Program-made: the position numbers and the translations under genes
Assembly (NCBI RefSeq): GCF_033807715.1
Contig: NC_084607.1
Span: forward strand, 12,604,441 to 12,668,440
Reading direction: 5' to 3'
Source of the DNA: Cololabis saira
Taxonomy: Eukaryota > Chordata > Actinopteri > Beloniformes > Belonidae
DNA length: 64,000 nt
Part shown: piece after piece, positions 10,691 to 22,600 of the stretch
Position numbering within the stretch: the first letter of the stretch is position 1
Layout of the letters: each line of letters starts with the position of its first letter
Notes under the pieces: generated by a model
Told to the model about the DNA's origin: nothing
What the model saw: the letters and a program-made list of their open reading frames with translations, nothing else
The model's database searches: none

Positions 10691-13600
10691 CTAAAAGAGA
10701 AAAAAATAACAACTTAGCAATTTTTAAAAAAATCGTCTTTTGACAATTCCCCATTTTCTATATTGCATTGTGAATAGCGTTGTGTGTATTGTGAATTCAC
10801 AGATATAAGTTGAGACAATCATCTCACCGCTTCCCGCCTCCTCCTTTCCTGCTCTCGCCGTCGTGCGAGCTCCCTTTGTTGGTCGAGTGGGTTTTGTGCG
10901 GAGGGCTGGGGCGGCGTGGGGGGTTGAGGAGGCTGCTGAATCGCGGCCGGCTGGGGCTCCGGCTGCACCTGCTGCTGCGGCTGTTGCTGCGGTTGCGACG
11001 GCGTTTGGACGTGCTGCGGTTCGAGGCGTCTGCGAGGCTCCTCGTGCACCCTTCTGCTCGGCTCCATCAAGTCCTCTTCATCCCGACCTCTGGAGAGCAT
11101 TCAGATCAACAATAAACCCACTTCGTGTCTGACGGAAGGGAGGTCACAGCTGCTTGAGAAGTATTTTTAAACTTGCATGTATGCGACACATCCAGGAGGA
11201 CACCTGGTTGTCTCTCAGGAGTTTTATATGTAGTTGAAAAGAAACCGAATGACTAAGGCTGGGGATCGATTCGATTCCGATTCTTAAGATTCACAATCGA
11301 TTATCAAGATTTGATTCGATTCTGATATTGATTTGGGTTAGCGTTATTAAAACAGTTTTTTGAATATTGCATGAATTATATGACTGTAGTTATACAACAA
11401 TACTAGTATTATATTGAGATTGAACAGAAAGTATTGGCAGCTAATGATGCTGTAAGGACCAATCAGCTCCCAGAATGCTGATAGAACTGCTTTCAGAAAC
11501 ATCGTGTCAGAATTACCAAACAGATCCAGGGCAGCAAACAGAGAAGTAAGAAATCGGTTTTATTTTTTCCCACATTCCGTTTAAATTTTTTCCATTTTCG
11601 GTCTATTTCGGTTTTTAATTTATGAGAATTTGGTTTTTAGCATTTTATGCAAATGTCACCCCAAGACAGTATATAAAGTAATGAAATATAGACAATTTAT
11701 GCAATTATAACTGAAAACTTTAATGTTTTCATACTTTTAAACATATTTAAAAGGAAAAAACATGGCACTAGTTCTTCTCTTGTCCAACAAAACATCATTT
11801 TTGGGGCATAAACAAAAAAAATACCAAAAGTTGTAATGGAGAAAAAAAAAGAAATTAAAAAAAAAAATCGATCTTTAGACATTCGAATCGATTTTTAGGA
11901 ATTAATATGAGAATCGATTTAGAATCGGAAAATTTATTTTTTCAACACGGGCCTAAGAATGACTAGAAATACGTGACACATGCATTCTTTTGCTCCCCAG
12001 CAGCGTTTCAACCAAAGAAAACGTACTTTGGCTCTTTATGGCCTACCTTTCTTCAAAACCTATAAAAACTGATTTTCTATTCATACATTTGTGAGGTTGA
12101 TATTCATCCAATTACAAACCATGCTGGACTGTCTCACCGTAGTTTGTCCTGCTCTCTCCGTAGCCTGTCTTTCTCCGCCTGCTCAGCCTGGGCCTTCAGC
12201 GCTTTCTCCCTCTCTTCTTTCTCCCGAGCAGCACGACGGAACTGCTCAAAACTGTCACTCGAGGATTTCACTGCAGAGGATGGCGTAGACGTGGACTTTT
12301 GTGCTAGGCTGGCCCACGAGCCCATATTCTTCAGTTTCACCTCCTGAAGAAACACAGTGGGAGATATAACGCAGTTATAAATGATTCAATACTTATATAA
12401 AACAGGAGATTAATGAGTGTAACACTCAAAATGTTAGTCTTGCACCCACCTGTACCTTTTTAGGGGCAATGGGGGTTTTGGGCTCATGCTTAAACTTGTC
12501 CTTCTCTTGGAGGGAGGAGGGAGGCCCACTGGGTTCTGAAGAGCGGATGACAGGCCGCGAGCTGTCAATGGACCTTACATCTGCTCCAAACATAGAGAGA
12601 AGGTTGTTTAATATCTTAAGCAGTGTACTCTTCTTAAACGTTTAAAAATGAAGAGTCTCAAACTGTAGTCCTCACTCTGTTGGCCGTGACCTGGCTGAGT
12701 AGGCTTGTTTTCAGGATGTTTGAGATGGTCAGGTCTCGCTGCAGGATTAAACTGTTCTCTCATTACTGGTGATGGAGGAAGTTTCTCTTCCTTTATGGCA
12801 CCTTGGTTTCCAGGGGCCCTCTGCTGCACGGCAAGAAAACAAGAGTCAGATACCGTGTGGGCCTTGCACCCAACCCTCCCCAACTAGGGCTGCAACTAAC
12901 GACTATTTTAATAGTCACCGACTATTGAAACGATTATTCGACTAATCGGATAATTAGTAATTTTTTTTAAATTTAGTATGAGGTTGCTTTAATTATGTGG
13001 CAAATGATAATAAACACAAGAAAGATGGACACTAGAGCCCTACTCTAGACTGTTTTCTTCATCCTGCTCCCGCCGCATCCGCAAAACTCTGAGAATTAAT
13101 GCGGCACAATAATAGAGATGCATTGATTTAGTATCTTCTCCCGTCACGCAAGAGAAATGTCCAGACAAATCTATCTGATTTAATGTTAACATGATCATTG
13201 TGGAGTTTGATGGATAATTGACAGTTCATAGGCACCTGACTGAAAGTTAGATGCAAATCCATCATTGTCATCATCACACAAGCTTTTTCGCCTTTCGCGC
13301 TGCATCAATTACGTGATTGAGGTTATAGCAACGAGAGTAGCTGTGAGTGGCTCAAATAATACTAATAAATAACATGAAATAAACAAAGTAAACGAATGAA
13401 ACAAATTAATTTAACAAATGAAAATAGGCTTAATATCTTACTAAGGCGAGTCCGTTTCGTTCAACACTCAGACGTGCTTTCTCTTTAAAAGCATAACCAA
13501 CGTGCTCCCTTGAAAAGCAAGGTGGGCTTTGCAAACCTTGCAAGTCATCTTTTTATTCGCCGTATCGAGGCTAAAATGCTCCCAAACTTTTGTAGTTTTA

Positions 13601-16600
13601 TTACCTTTAGCTGCGCTGAGACGCTGTCGTGCATGCGCAACTCTCGGCAGAGATTGTATTGAAGTGGATGCCTCACTCCGTTGGAAAAACACGTCTGGCA
13701 ACAATTGCCGACAAAGGAATTCATTGTCAACTATTTTGATTATCGATTTTTGTCTACAACGTCGACGAATCGTTGCAGCCCTATCTCTCCCCAACTGGGA
13801 CCAATCTGTGCAGACCTCTCACCTTTTTGGGCTGCATGTTGTGAGGCGGAGACTGGTGAGACACGGGTGGATACTGAGGAAGTTGTGGGGAATGCATCAT
13901 GAGAGGGGATGGGTTGTCCCTCATGTGGGCTGTCATGAAACAGTGGAGAATAAAAAACACATGCCAACACAGTTTGTCTGAGCAACAGAAGTGTTTGGAG
14001 AAACAACGACAAATGTACCTGTGTTGTACGGGTCGGCTTTGGTTGGACGAGGGGAGGGCTGCTCTTGCTGCTGCTGCTGCTGGATGATCTGCTGTGCTTT
14101 GTTGCTGGATATGGATACCTTGTGTTGCGACCCCTGCGACTGACCAGAGAGTCCAGGACCCTGCTGATAGTTCAGTTGCTGTTGCTGCGATTGCTGCTGT
14201 TGGTGTTGAGCGTGCAGCAGGTGCCGTGCCTGATGGAGGGGTATGTGTTGTATCTGTGGAGGCAGGGCCTGATGTGATGACGGTGGCGGAGCCTGAGACT
14301 GAACAGGGAGCTGGGGAGGAGGCAGCGACGTCTGAGTGGAAAGCTGAGATTGTCCCTGGCCAGACTGCAGGAGGGAAGTCTGTCCTGGCTGCGTCTGCTG
14401 CTGCTGCGGCGGCAGTTGTTGCTGTTGCTGCTGATGAACCTGTGCCTGCAGCGACTGCATGGACTGCTGCGGCTGACGAGCTTGCTGCAATTGTTGTAGG
14501 TATAACTGCACTTGATTCATAGGTGTTGTAGAGCCCGGCTCTTCGTCATCCTCCAACAACATTTGAGGAGGCTGGGAAGACAGCAAGCCTTGAGGCGTCA
14601 GTGTTGGGGGGGACAGGGGCCGCTGGTGCAGGGGTTGAGGAGGGTGGAGGACCTGAGCGGAGAGCTGGTGCTGCGGCGGGGGGACGGGCTGGGGTTGAAG
14701 CTGCTGCTGCTGCTGCTGCGGCTGTTGCTGCAGCTGCAGAGTCGGTTGCTGCTGAGGTGGTGCTGGTTGCTGCTGGGGGGGTTTGGGATGAAGAGGCGCT
14801 GCCTTGTTACTGGGCCGAGAAGGTTGCTGGGGCATGGTGCTATGCAGGGCTGGAGTCACACAGTATCAAAAAACACAAAAGAAACAATTTCATTAAAGAA
14901 GTGCGGTAAACACAAAATTGAAAAATGAACGATTGTTGATGAACACCAGTATCAAACAGCCTCAGATCAGTGAATTTTATCATATTTTATCACAAGGAGG
15001 TTTGTTATCTTTCCAAACTTTAGTGAAGATATGGGAGGAGTTGGGGATGGTCTTTGAAGAAAATACTTTGTTAAATATATGTGAAAAAATACACATTTTC
15101 CATTTACTAGTATTAAAATTAAAGAAGCTAATTTTAAATGTATTCACAAACTGTATTTAATTCCAATTAAAATGCACAAAATTTCAAAGGATATCTCTTC
15201 AAAATGTCCAAGATGTAAAAGAACCGATGGAACATTTGTGCATATGTTTTGGGAATGTGATCTTTTAATACGTTTCTGGAAATCAATTCATTCCTTCACA
15301 CAATCAGTTTTAGAAATTAATTTTGAGTTAAGCTCCAGTTTGTATTTATTAAATGATACACTGGATCTTCAGTTAGACCGGAAAAAAAGCAGGATATTAA
15401 TTATGATCACATACTTCGCATAAGAAATGTATACTTTTACTTTGGAAAGATGATTCTCCTCCAACTTTCAAGTTTTTTTTGGATCAAATGTCAGTTTTTT
15501 TACCATTGGAAAAATACAACTGTGGTCATATCTTTCAACAATTTTGGTCTTCAAGGGGTACCAATGAGTATCTCTATTTCCGAACTCGTGCCTTATACAG
15601 ATGTATGTATACAGTATGTATGAGAAAATAAGCATGTGCTGTATGTATGTATGTATGTATGTATGTATGTATGTATGTATGTATGTATGTACCGTATGTA
15701 TGTATGTATGTATGTATGTATGTATGTATGTATGTATGTACCGTATGTATGTATGTATGTACCGTATGTATGTATGTATGTATGTACCGTATGTATGTAT
15801 GTATGTATGTACCGTATGTATGTATGTATGTATGTACCGTATGTATGTATGTATGTATGTATGTATGTATGTATGTATGTATGTATGTATGTATGTATGT
15901 ATGTATGTATGTATGTATGTATGTATGTATGTATGTATGTATGTATGTATGTATGTACGTATGTATGTACGTACGTACGTACGTACGTACGTACGTACGT
16001 ATGTATGTATGTATGTACAGTGGGGAGAACAAGTATTTGATACACTGCCCGATTTTGCAGGTTTTCCCACTTGAAAAGCATGTAGAAGTCTGTCATTTTT
16101 ATCATAGGTACTCTTCAACTGTGAGTGATGGAATCACGGATGGAATCTCCGTTTTTTTTTTAATCTCTTTTTTAAAAATATTTATTTAACTTTGTTCTCC
16201 CTTAATGTATTATTTTTTTGTTGTTGTTTTATTTGTCCCCCCCCCCCCCGTCTTGGGCATGTAAATTATGAATGTGAAAATGTGAATTGTGAAAATTGTG
16301 AAAAATTTGAAAACATGAATGCTTGAAAGGAAAAAGAGCCATTAGTGTAGAGGGAGTTGCAGTGGCAGCTACAGAAGCATTAAAAAAAGAAAAAAAAATT
16401 CAAGCATTAAATACTGAACCCATCAAACGTGCAACACCTGTATACACCCTTACCTGGCGATGGAAGGACAGCATGCTGGTTGAGGAAGGGGTGCGTGTCC
16501 GGGGATACTGGCCCGGTAGAGTGAGCGTTTAGATGTGGAGGTGGAGGTGATGTTGAGTTGCCTGTATTGTGGGGCATGAGCATGCCACCGAACGCTGGCA

Positions 16601-19600
16601 GGGAGTCGAAACTAGTCTCTAGCAACTGGGAGGACTCCAGTGCAGTAACAGGGGGAGGAGCCATGAAGCTGGCAGGAGATGGTTGATGTTGCTGCTGCTG
16701 CTTCATCTGATTGGCGGATGGAGGACCGACGGCTTGAGGCTGAAGGCCAGTCTGAGCAGGGCAGGTCTGGACTTGAGGATGCGTCTTCTTCCCCTCCTTC
16801 ACAGACTGGCTTTTCTTTTTCTGCTGTTTTATTATTCCTAAAATATAATAGTAAAACATTTTTTTTATTAGATCATTTATTTTAAAATATGGGAGGTTAA
16901 ATGGTAAATGTTACAGTAATTCACCTGGCCCCTCAGCTTCACTATCTGAGCTGGAGCCACTGCTCTCTGAAGAAGATCCGGTCTTTTTTGAAGTGGCCAT
17001 GGACTCCACGGTCTTCTCAACTGGAAGAAAATAAAGCAAAATTAAAATATATATTTTCTTTAATTTCCTAGTCACATACAGCTGATTTCACAGGCTTACC
17101 TGGAAACTTCTTTTTCTTACGGAGGCAGGAAGACACATATCTCTCCAGCTCACGCAGAGTGGAGGGCTTAAGCGTCTCAAAGTCGATCTCAATCTCGTCA
17201 GGGTTGGAGTTTTTGAGCGAGGGCTCTCTGGACTGAATAATATGCACCACACGGCCAAGCTTGTCACCTGGAAGCTTGTTGATGTCCAGGCTTAGCTGCC
17301 TCTTCTCTTCATACGTCATAGGCTTGCACTTCTCCCCTGGAAGTGATGAGCCGGCGGCTCCGAGATCGTCCTCAAGGCCGGGAACTGGCTGCACGTTCGA
17401 AGGATGATTACTTTTCATCGCCTCCTTTTTACTGCAGAAATGAAGACATGAAACACTTAGGATAAGTTATAGTTTCATAATAACAAGAATAATGTATAAT
17501 CATTAAGAACTTTATGATGGAAAATCATGACAAGAAGTGGGATTCTAGAACTGAATACATTTGGTAACAACTAATGCGATGTAATCTTCAATAAGGTTTA
17601 GCGCCTGAGAAAAGTTTAAAACCCACCTGGATTTCTTCTTGGTATTAATCTCTTTGTTGTTATTGTTAAGGGCCTTGGCTTTCTTAGAGAGCTGCAATAT
17701 AGGTGTAGGATCCTGGATCTCATCTACAAGACCAGTCATGCTGCCTTTCTTCTTATGCTTTTCTTTCTTCTTTTCCTTCTTTTCCTTTTCCTTCTCTTTC
17801 CTCTTGGGTTTACTGGTTTGTGGTTGAGACAGGGCAGCCAGCTGCTCGTGGACAGCCTTCAGCTGTTTGGAGAGATTAGAGCAGACCTCACAAAGTTTTA
17901 TGGAACTGAACTGAACAACAAACTTGTCATAACCTTGAACCGTCTTTGATCACCAACCTGTTCCTGGAGCTCCGCCAGCCTCTGGGCTCGTTCCTCCTCC
18001 GAGTTATCTGTAGAAGACTCGGACTCAGAGGACGAGTCACTGGAGCTGTCTGAAGATGAGGCAACGTGAGCCAAAGGAGGCTGAGGCTTAACGGGGGCAG
18101 GATGGTGAAGTAAAGGCGCAGGGGCTGAAACTGTAGGCTTGGCCTCAGGTTCATCCGGCATCTTGGCAAAACGCATCTCAAAGACATCCTATTAAATGAC
18201 ATTAGGAGTTATCACAGTGTTAATTTATTTTTTACTACTTTCAGATCTAAAACCAGTTTTGCAACACAGCAGGAGAGAGAAAATGCCACCATTCAAGCAG
18301 ACATTTAAATACAATTCACATAACAACAACTAACATTCAGACCCATTCATACCAAATAGAATATTTTAAAACCTCTAGGCTCTTTTTTATTTATGTGTTC
18401 TCATTCCTGATTCTACTGTATATCCAAACTGTTAACAAGAGCTGCAGGACTACTACACGTATCAAAGTATGTCCTGCACTCTTGTCCACCTCTGAATCAA
18501 AAGAGGCTAAAACAAAATATTATTTTCCTTTTATGATAACTGGGGAAATCACCTGTAATATTCAACAGCATTGATTGATTCAAACCCACATCAAGTACCG
18601 TATTTTCTGCAGTATAAGGCGCACTTCATAAAAAAAAAAAATCATAATTTTTTTTCTCAAAAACCAGCAGTGTGACCTATAATCAGGTAGGCCTTATGTA
18701 TGACTTTTGTTGTGGTTACTGACTTTGAACCAATTTTATGTGGTAGACTGCGCTCAAAAATAAAAATGTTTTAGTGCGACTTTGGTAAGCGACAAATCCG
18801 CTCCACTGGTGGAATATGAGTTGCAACGTCAGACAACGTTAGATAACTAAGTAGTGCTGGCATTGGTACTATCATTAGACATCAAGCCAACGTTAGATTT
18901 TTAGAGTAAACAAATCTGTATCATAATCGAATTATAATCAAATGTTGGAATACAACGTTGTTCCGACCTCATATTAACTTCAGGTGTCCGCTATCGCTGA
19001 CAACGATGAACCAATCAGAGAAAAGGACGTAGTACTACGCTTACCTCCCCCACTTTTTATTTGTGGATTCTTGGAAGACGAATGATTTAAAATGTGAGTG
19101 TATTTTTCTGTATTAGTTACAACTGAACGATATTATTGTTATTGTGAATCAGTTGAATAACGTTCGACTTATCACACTGTTTTATTTCGCTTTACATACA
19201 TTTATACGTTTTATTGTGACCCTTGTAACCCGGTGCGCCTTATGTATAAAAATAGACCCGTCCATTGATATCCCGCCTTATAATGCGTTGTGCCTTATGG
19301 TCCGCAAAATACGGTAATCTAGAAAAAAAAGAAGCTGTCCTAAATGTGTTAACTCAAATAAAACTAGCTGAATAAAACTGGATATTTACCTGTAATTTGC
19401 GTGCCATGGAAACCACTTCATGGTCTGGTGGATTATATTTGTAGCAGTTAGAAAACATTAACCGTACATCAGCGGCGAACTCCTGCGGTTCACGGTATTG
19501 CCTATTCTCCAACTTGACCTGATAAATAAAATGGATAACAAATGTGTATCAATTACTGGCTACGGCACAATTGCCACTTCTTCAATTTCTCTCCAATTTT

Positions 19601-22600
19601 TAATAAATGATACCCTTTTAAAACACACCTTGATGGAGCTGAGGTCCATTGGATGTTTAATGATTTCATGATAATCGTGCAGTCCCAGTGTGTCCACGTC
19701 GACGGGTTTGTAGAACGGCCAGGCGTAAGCAGCGTGCTTCTTGGACAGCATATCTCGTACTAGGCCAGCACAATAACCCAACTGATCCTGAGGCTTGGGG
19801 CTAAGACCTCCACTTGGTCCGCCAAGTCCTGGCCCAATGCTTATGTGATGCTGAGAGTCTGGAGCATCTTTCTTGATCAGTTTTGTGGGTCGCACGCTCT
19901 CTCGCCTGGGTAGCGTCTTCCCAGACTTGGACTCTGCTGGCGAAGACTCACTCAGCTGATCATTTGCTGTAGGTGTTGTAGTGTCTGCTTTCCTTTTTTG
20001 GCTCTTTCTTTGCTGGGTAGCAGTAAATATAGCAAAGCAGAGAAATGACAGGGAAAAGAAAAGAAATAAGTGATTTGAGTGAGATACCCAAATTGAAGTA
20101 CAACATTACTGATGGTCCCAAGCCTGATTTTAAATGCACCACCCTCTCCATAAATATTGGTCTGCATGAATCGCACTCACTTTGGTCATTGTTATAGGGG
20201 TCTGCAACATGGGGGGAGTGCTCTGGATGGACACAGGGGGAAGAGAAGTCTGAGCAGGGAGAGGCACAGAAGTCATGGTAGGAAGTTGAGGAGCACAGTC
20301 GGACTGAGCCAGGGAGTACGGTGCTCCGAGCTGCGGCGCGTGGCTGGGTAACGTTGGGGCTACATGGGTTGGCAGGGCCTGCATCAAAGGCTGGGGAGGT
20401 AGTGATGGCGGGCCCTGCACCGGTGCTCGAGGCTGAGGGGCTGCTGAGAGGTTTGACAGACCACGTGTTTGAGGAGTTGTTGATAAGGAGTCGATGATGG
20501 CCCCTGGTTTCAAGTTAAGACCTTGATGTCACAGAACAAGAAACTTCAATTAATATGCCATTTTACAGATGCCAGGTGCATGAAAATATCTCTACAACAA
20601 AAGATAAGTGAACATACCTGGAACGGTACCTGGTTCTCTCCGACCCCTGCCACGTCCCTTTCCTGTCATGACAACAATCTCTGTTTCTTCCTGAGGCATT
20701 TCTGAGACCTTTTGGAGGAAAGCCTTCTCGAGAGCCTCAGCCATTAATACTATGTCATCTCCAGGCTGCAGGGGGAGACAAATACCATTAGCAAAAGTGC
20801 AAGAATGCCAGAAACTCTGGCATTTGGAATGAATGACTTCAGTGTGTAGTTGTGCTACCTTGTTGTATATGTAGCAGTTGGTAAACATTGTGTTGAAGTC
20901 TTGAATACATTCTTGGGCATTCAAGTAGTAACTGTTCTCAAGCCTTTTCTTGATTGTTCCCATGTCCATAGGAATTTTGATTATTGTGTAGTAGTCCTGA
21001 AATGATAGCACAGAATTACGTCAACATGGAACTGTGAGGGATATTGTCAGATATGCTAAAACTGATGTAAAATAACTCTGCAAAGCTACATATAAAACAT
21101 ATATTTGCTGGATTAAATAAATCATGTTGGATTTCACTAATAATTCTGTATCTTTCATCTTATTTTTTCTTTTCTAAATAAAACACCAAAATAAATCTAG
21201 CCTCAAATTGAACTTCGATCTAGCCAACACTCATATTCCAGATATGCAGAACCACAGTAGTTGTTAATTTTATATCATAAACCAGTCTTTTGCTTTTCCG
21301 AGAATCCAGAATATTCTGTATTTATGAGTAAATATGAGCAGAAGGCTCATCAGAGTTCCACAACTTTTGAAAAATTACAAATCATATGTATGATTGGTTA
21401 TTTATTAATTTAGGAAAACATGTCAATGCTCTGATGACAATTAGGTGTGAGTGGTCAGTCTGGTTTGCAGATGTTTGCAGGCCAGAGCCCCAGGAGCTGC
21501 ATGCTGTCCTGCAGTCCCACTTTCTGACCATTCCAGTACTTGCTTCCACCTGTCTGTATAGATGTCTCTGTTGGATACCTACTGACATCCTGACCTGCAG
21601 TCCCTCCCTCCGACCACCTCAGTGTCTGCTGTTTACATATGTTTACATAGTCCTCCCTGTAGTACACCAACTAACCATGTATCAGTAATATATACGTAGA
21701 ACTCTTAGTTCTCCTGCTCACGGATAATTAATACTAGTATCTCGTCTTTTGTATCTTTGACAGTGTGGCTATGTCTCTACTCTCTCTGTTTTTCATTTTT
21801 TCTTTCCGACCTCCCTTTTTTTCTGCTCTGCCCGTCTGACCTCCGGCAGGAGGGTTCCCCGTTATGATCCAGGTCCTGCTCAAGCTTTCTTCCCTCCTAA
21901 AGGGGAGTTTTTCCATGCCACTGTTTGGCTTAAGGGTTTTCTCCCACTAGGGGAGTTACCTGCCATTGTTTATATAATAATTCTGCATGGTCATATGCTG
22001 GGCGCCTCTGGAAAGTGCCTAAAGACAACTTATATTGTAATAGATGCTATATAATTGATTTGCTTTATTAAAATATTAGAAATTTGATAAAGGCATTTAT
22101 GTTATTACCTTCCCAAAATACAATATTAAATGGCCGCATGTATTGTCCCTCATTTCTTCTATTGGATCATTATTGTTTGCTTCCATCGTTTGAATGAAAA
22201 AGAGAATTTACGATGACATGAAAAAAAAAACAAATAAAGAAAACTATTTGGGATTCACAAACTTGTGTATAGTAGTATTTCAACAGATTTCCTTCTCTCT
22301 TTTTTCTTTTTTATTCTAGTTTATATAATCTGGTGTGCATGTTACAATCCACAGTGAATAGGAGAAAAAAAAGACAATGTCTTTGAGGGACGAATACTGT
22401 AGCCATGACCAAAACATTTTGAGCATTTTATAGTCCAAAAAGGGGTCCATCAATGTACACATGGAAACAAAAACCTCATTTATTGCTGTTAATACCTGGT
22501 GTAAAAATTATGACATAACATCACTTCAAATAGCAAAAGAATGACCACTTTCCTCCATTTAAGCAGCCTTGAACAATAGTGTAGTTAAAACTCAATTGCA

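Noticed and set aside
10810..11132. Plus-strand frames with Arg/Leu and Ala repeats
   Set aside because: They are antisense to brd4 exon 17, whose minus frame is clearly conserved.
14094..14928. Plus-strand frames rich in Ala, Leu and Val
   Set aside because: They are antisense shadows of the CAG-rich brd4 exon 12. The minus frame matches BRD4 and has proper splice sites.
15638..16017. Periodic ACCGT interruptions considered as a CRISPR-like or minisatellite array
   Set aside because: Spacers are not unique sequence; it is a variant tetranucleotide microsatellite in a vertebrate genome.
15468..16189. Several 130-216-codon frames of Tyr-Ile-His-Thr or Tyr-Val-Cys-Met
   Set aside because: These are artefacts of the ATGT microsatellite on both strands.
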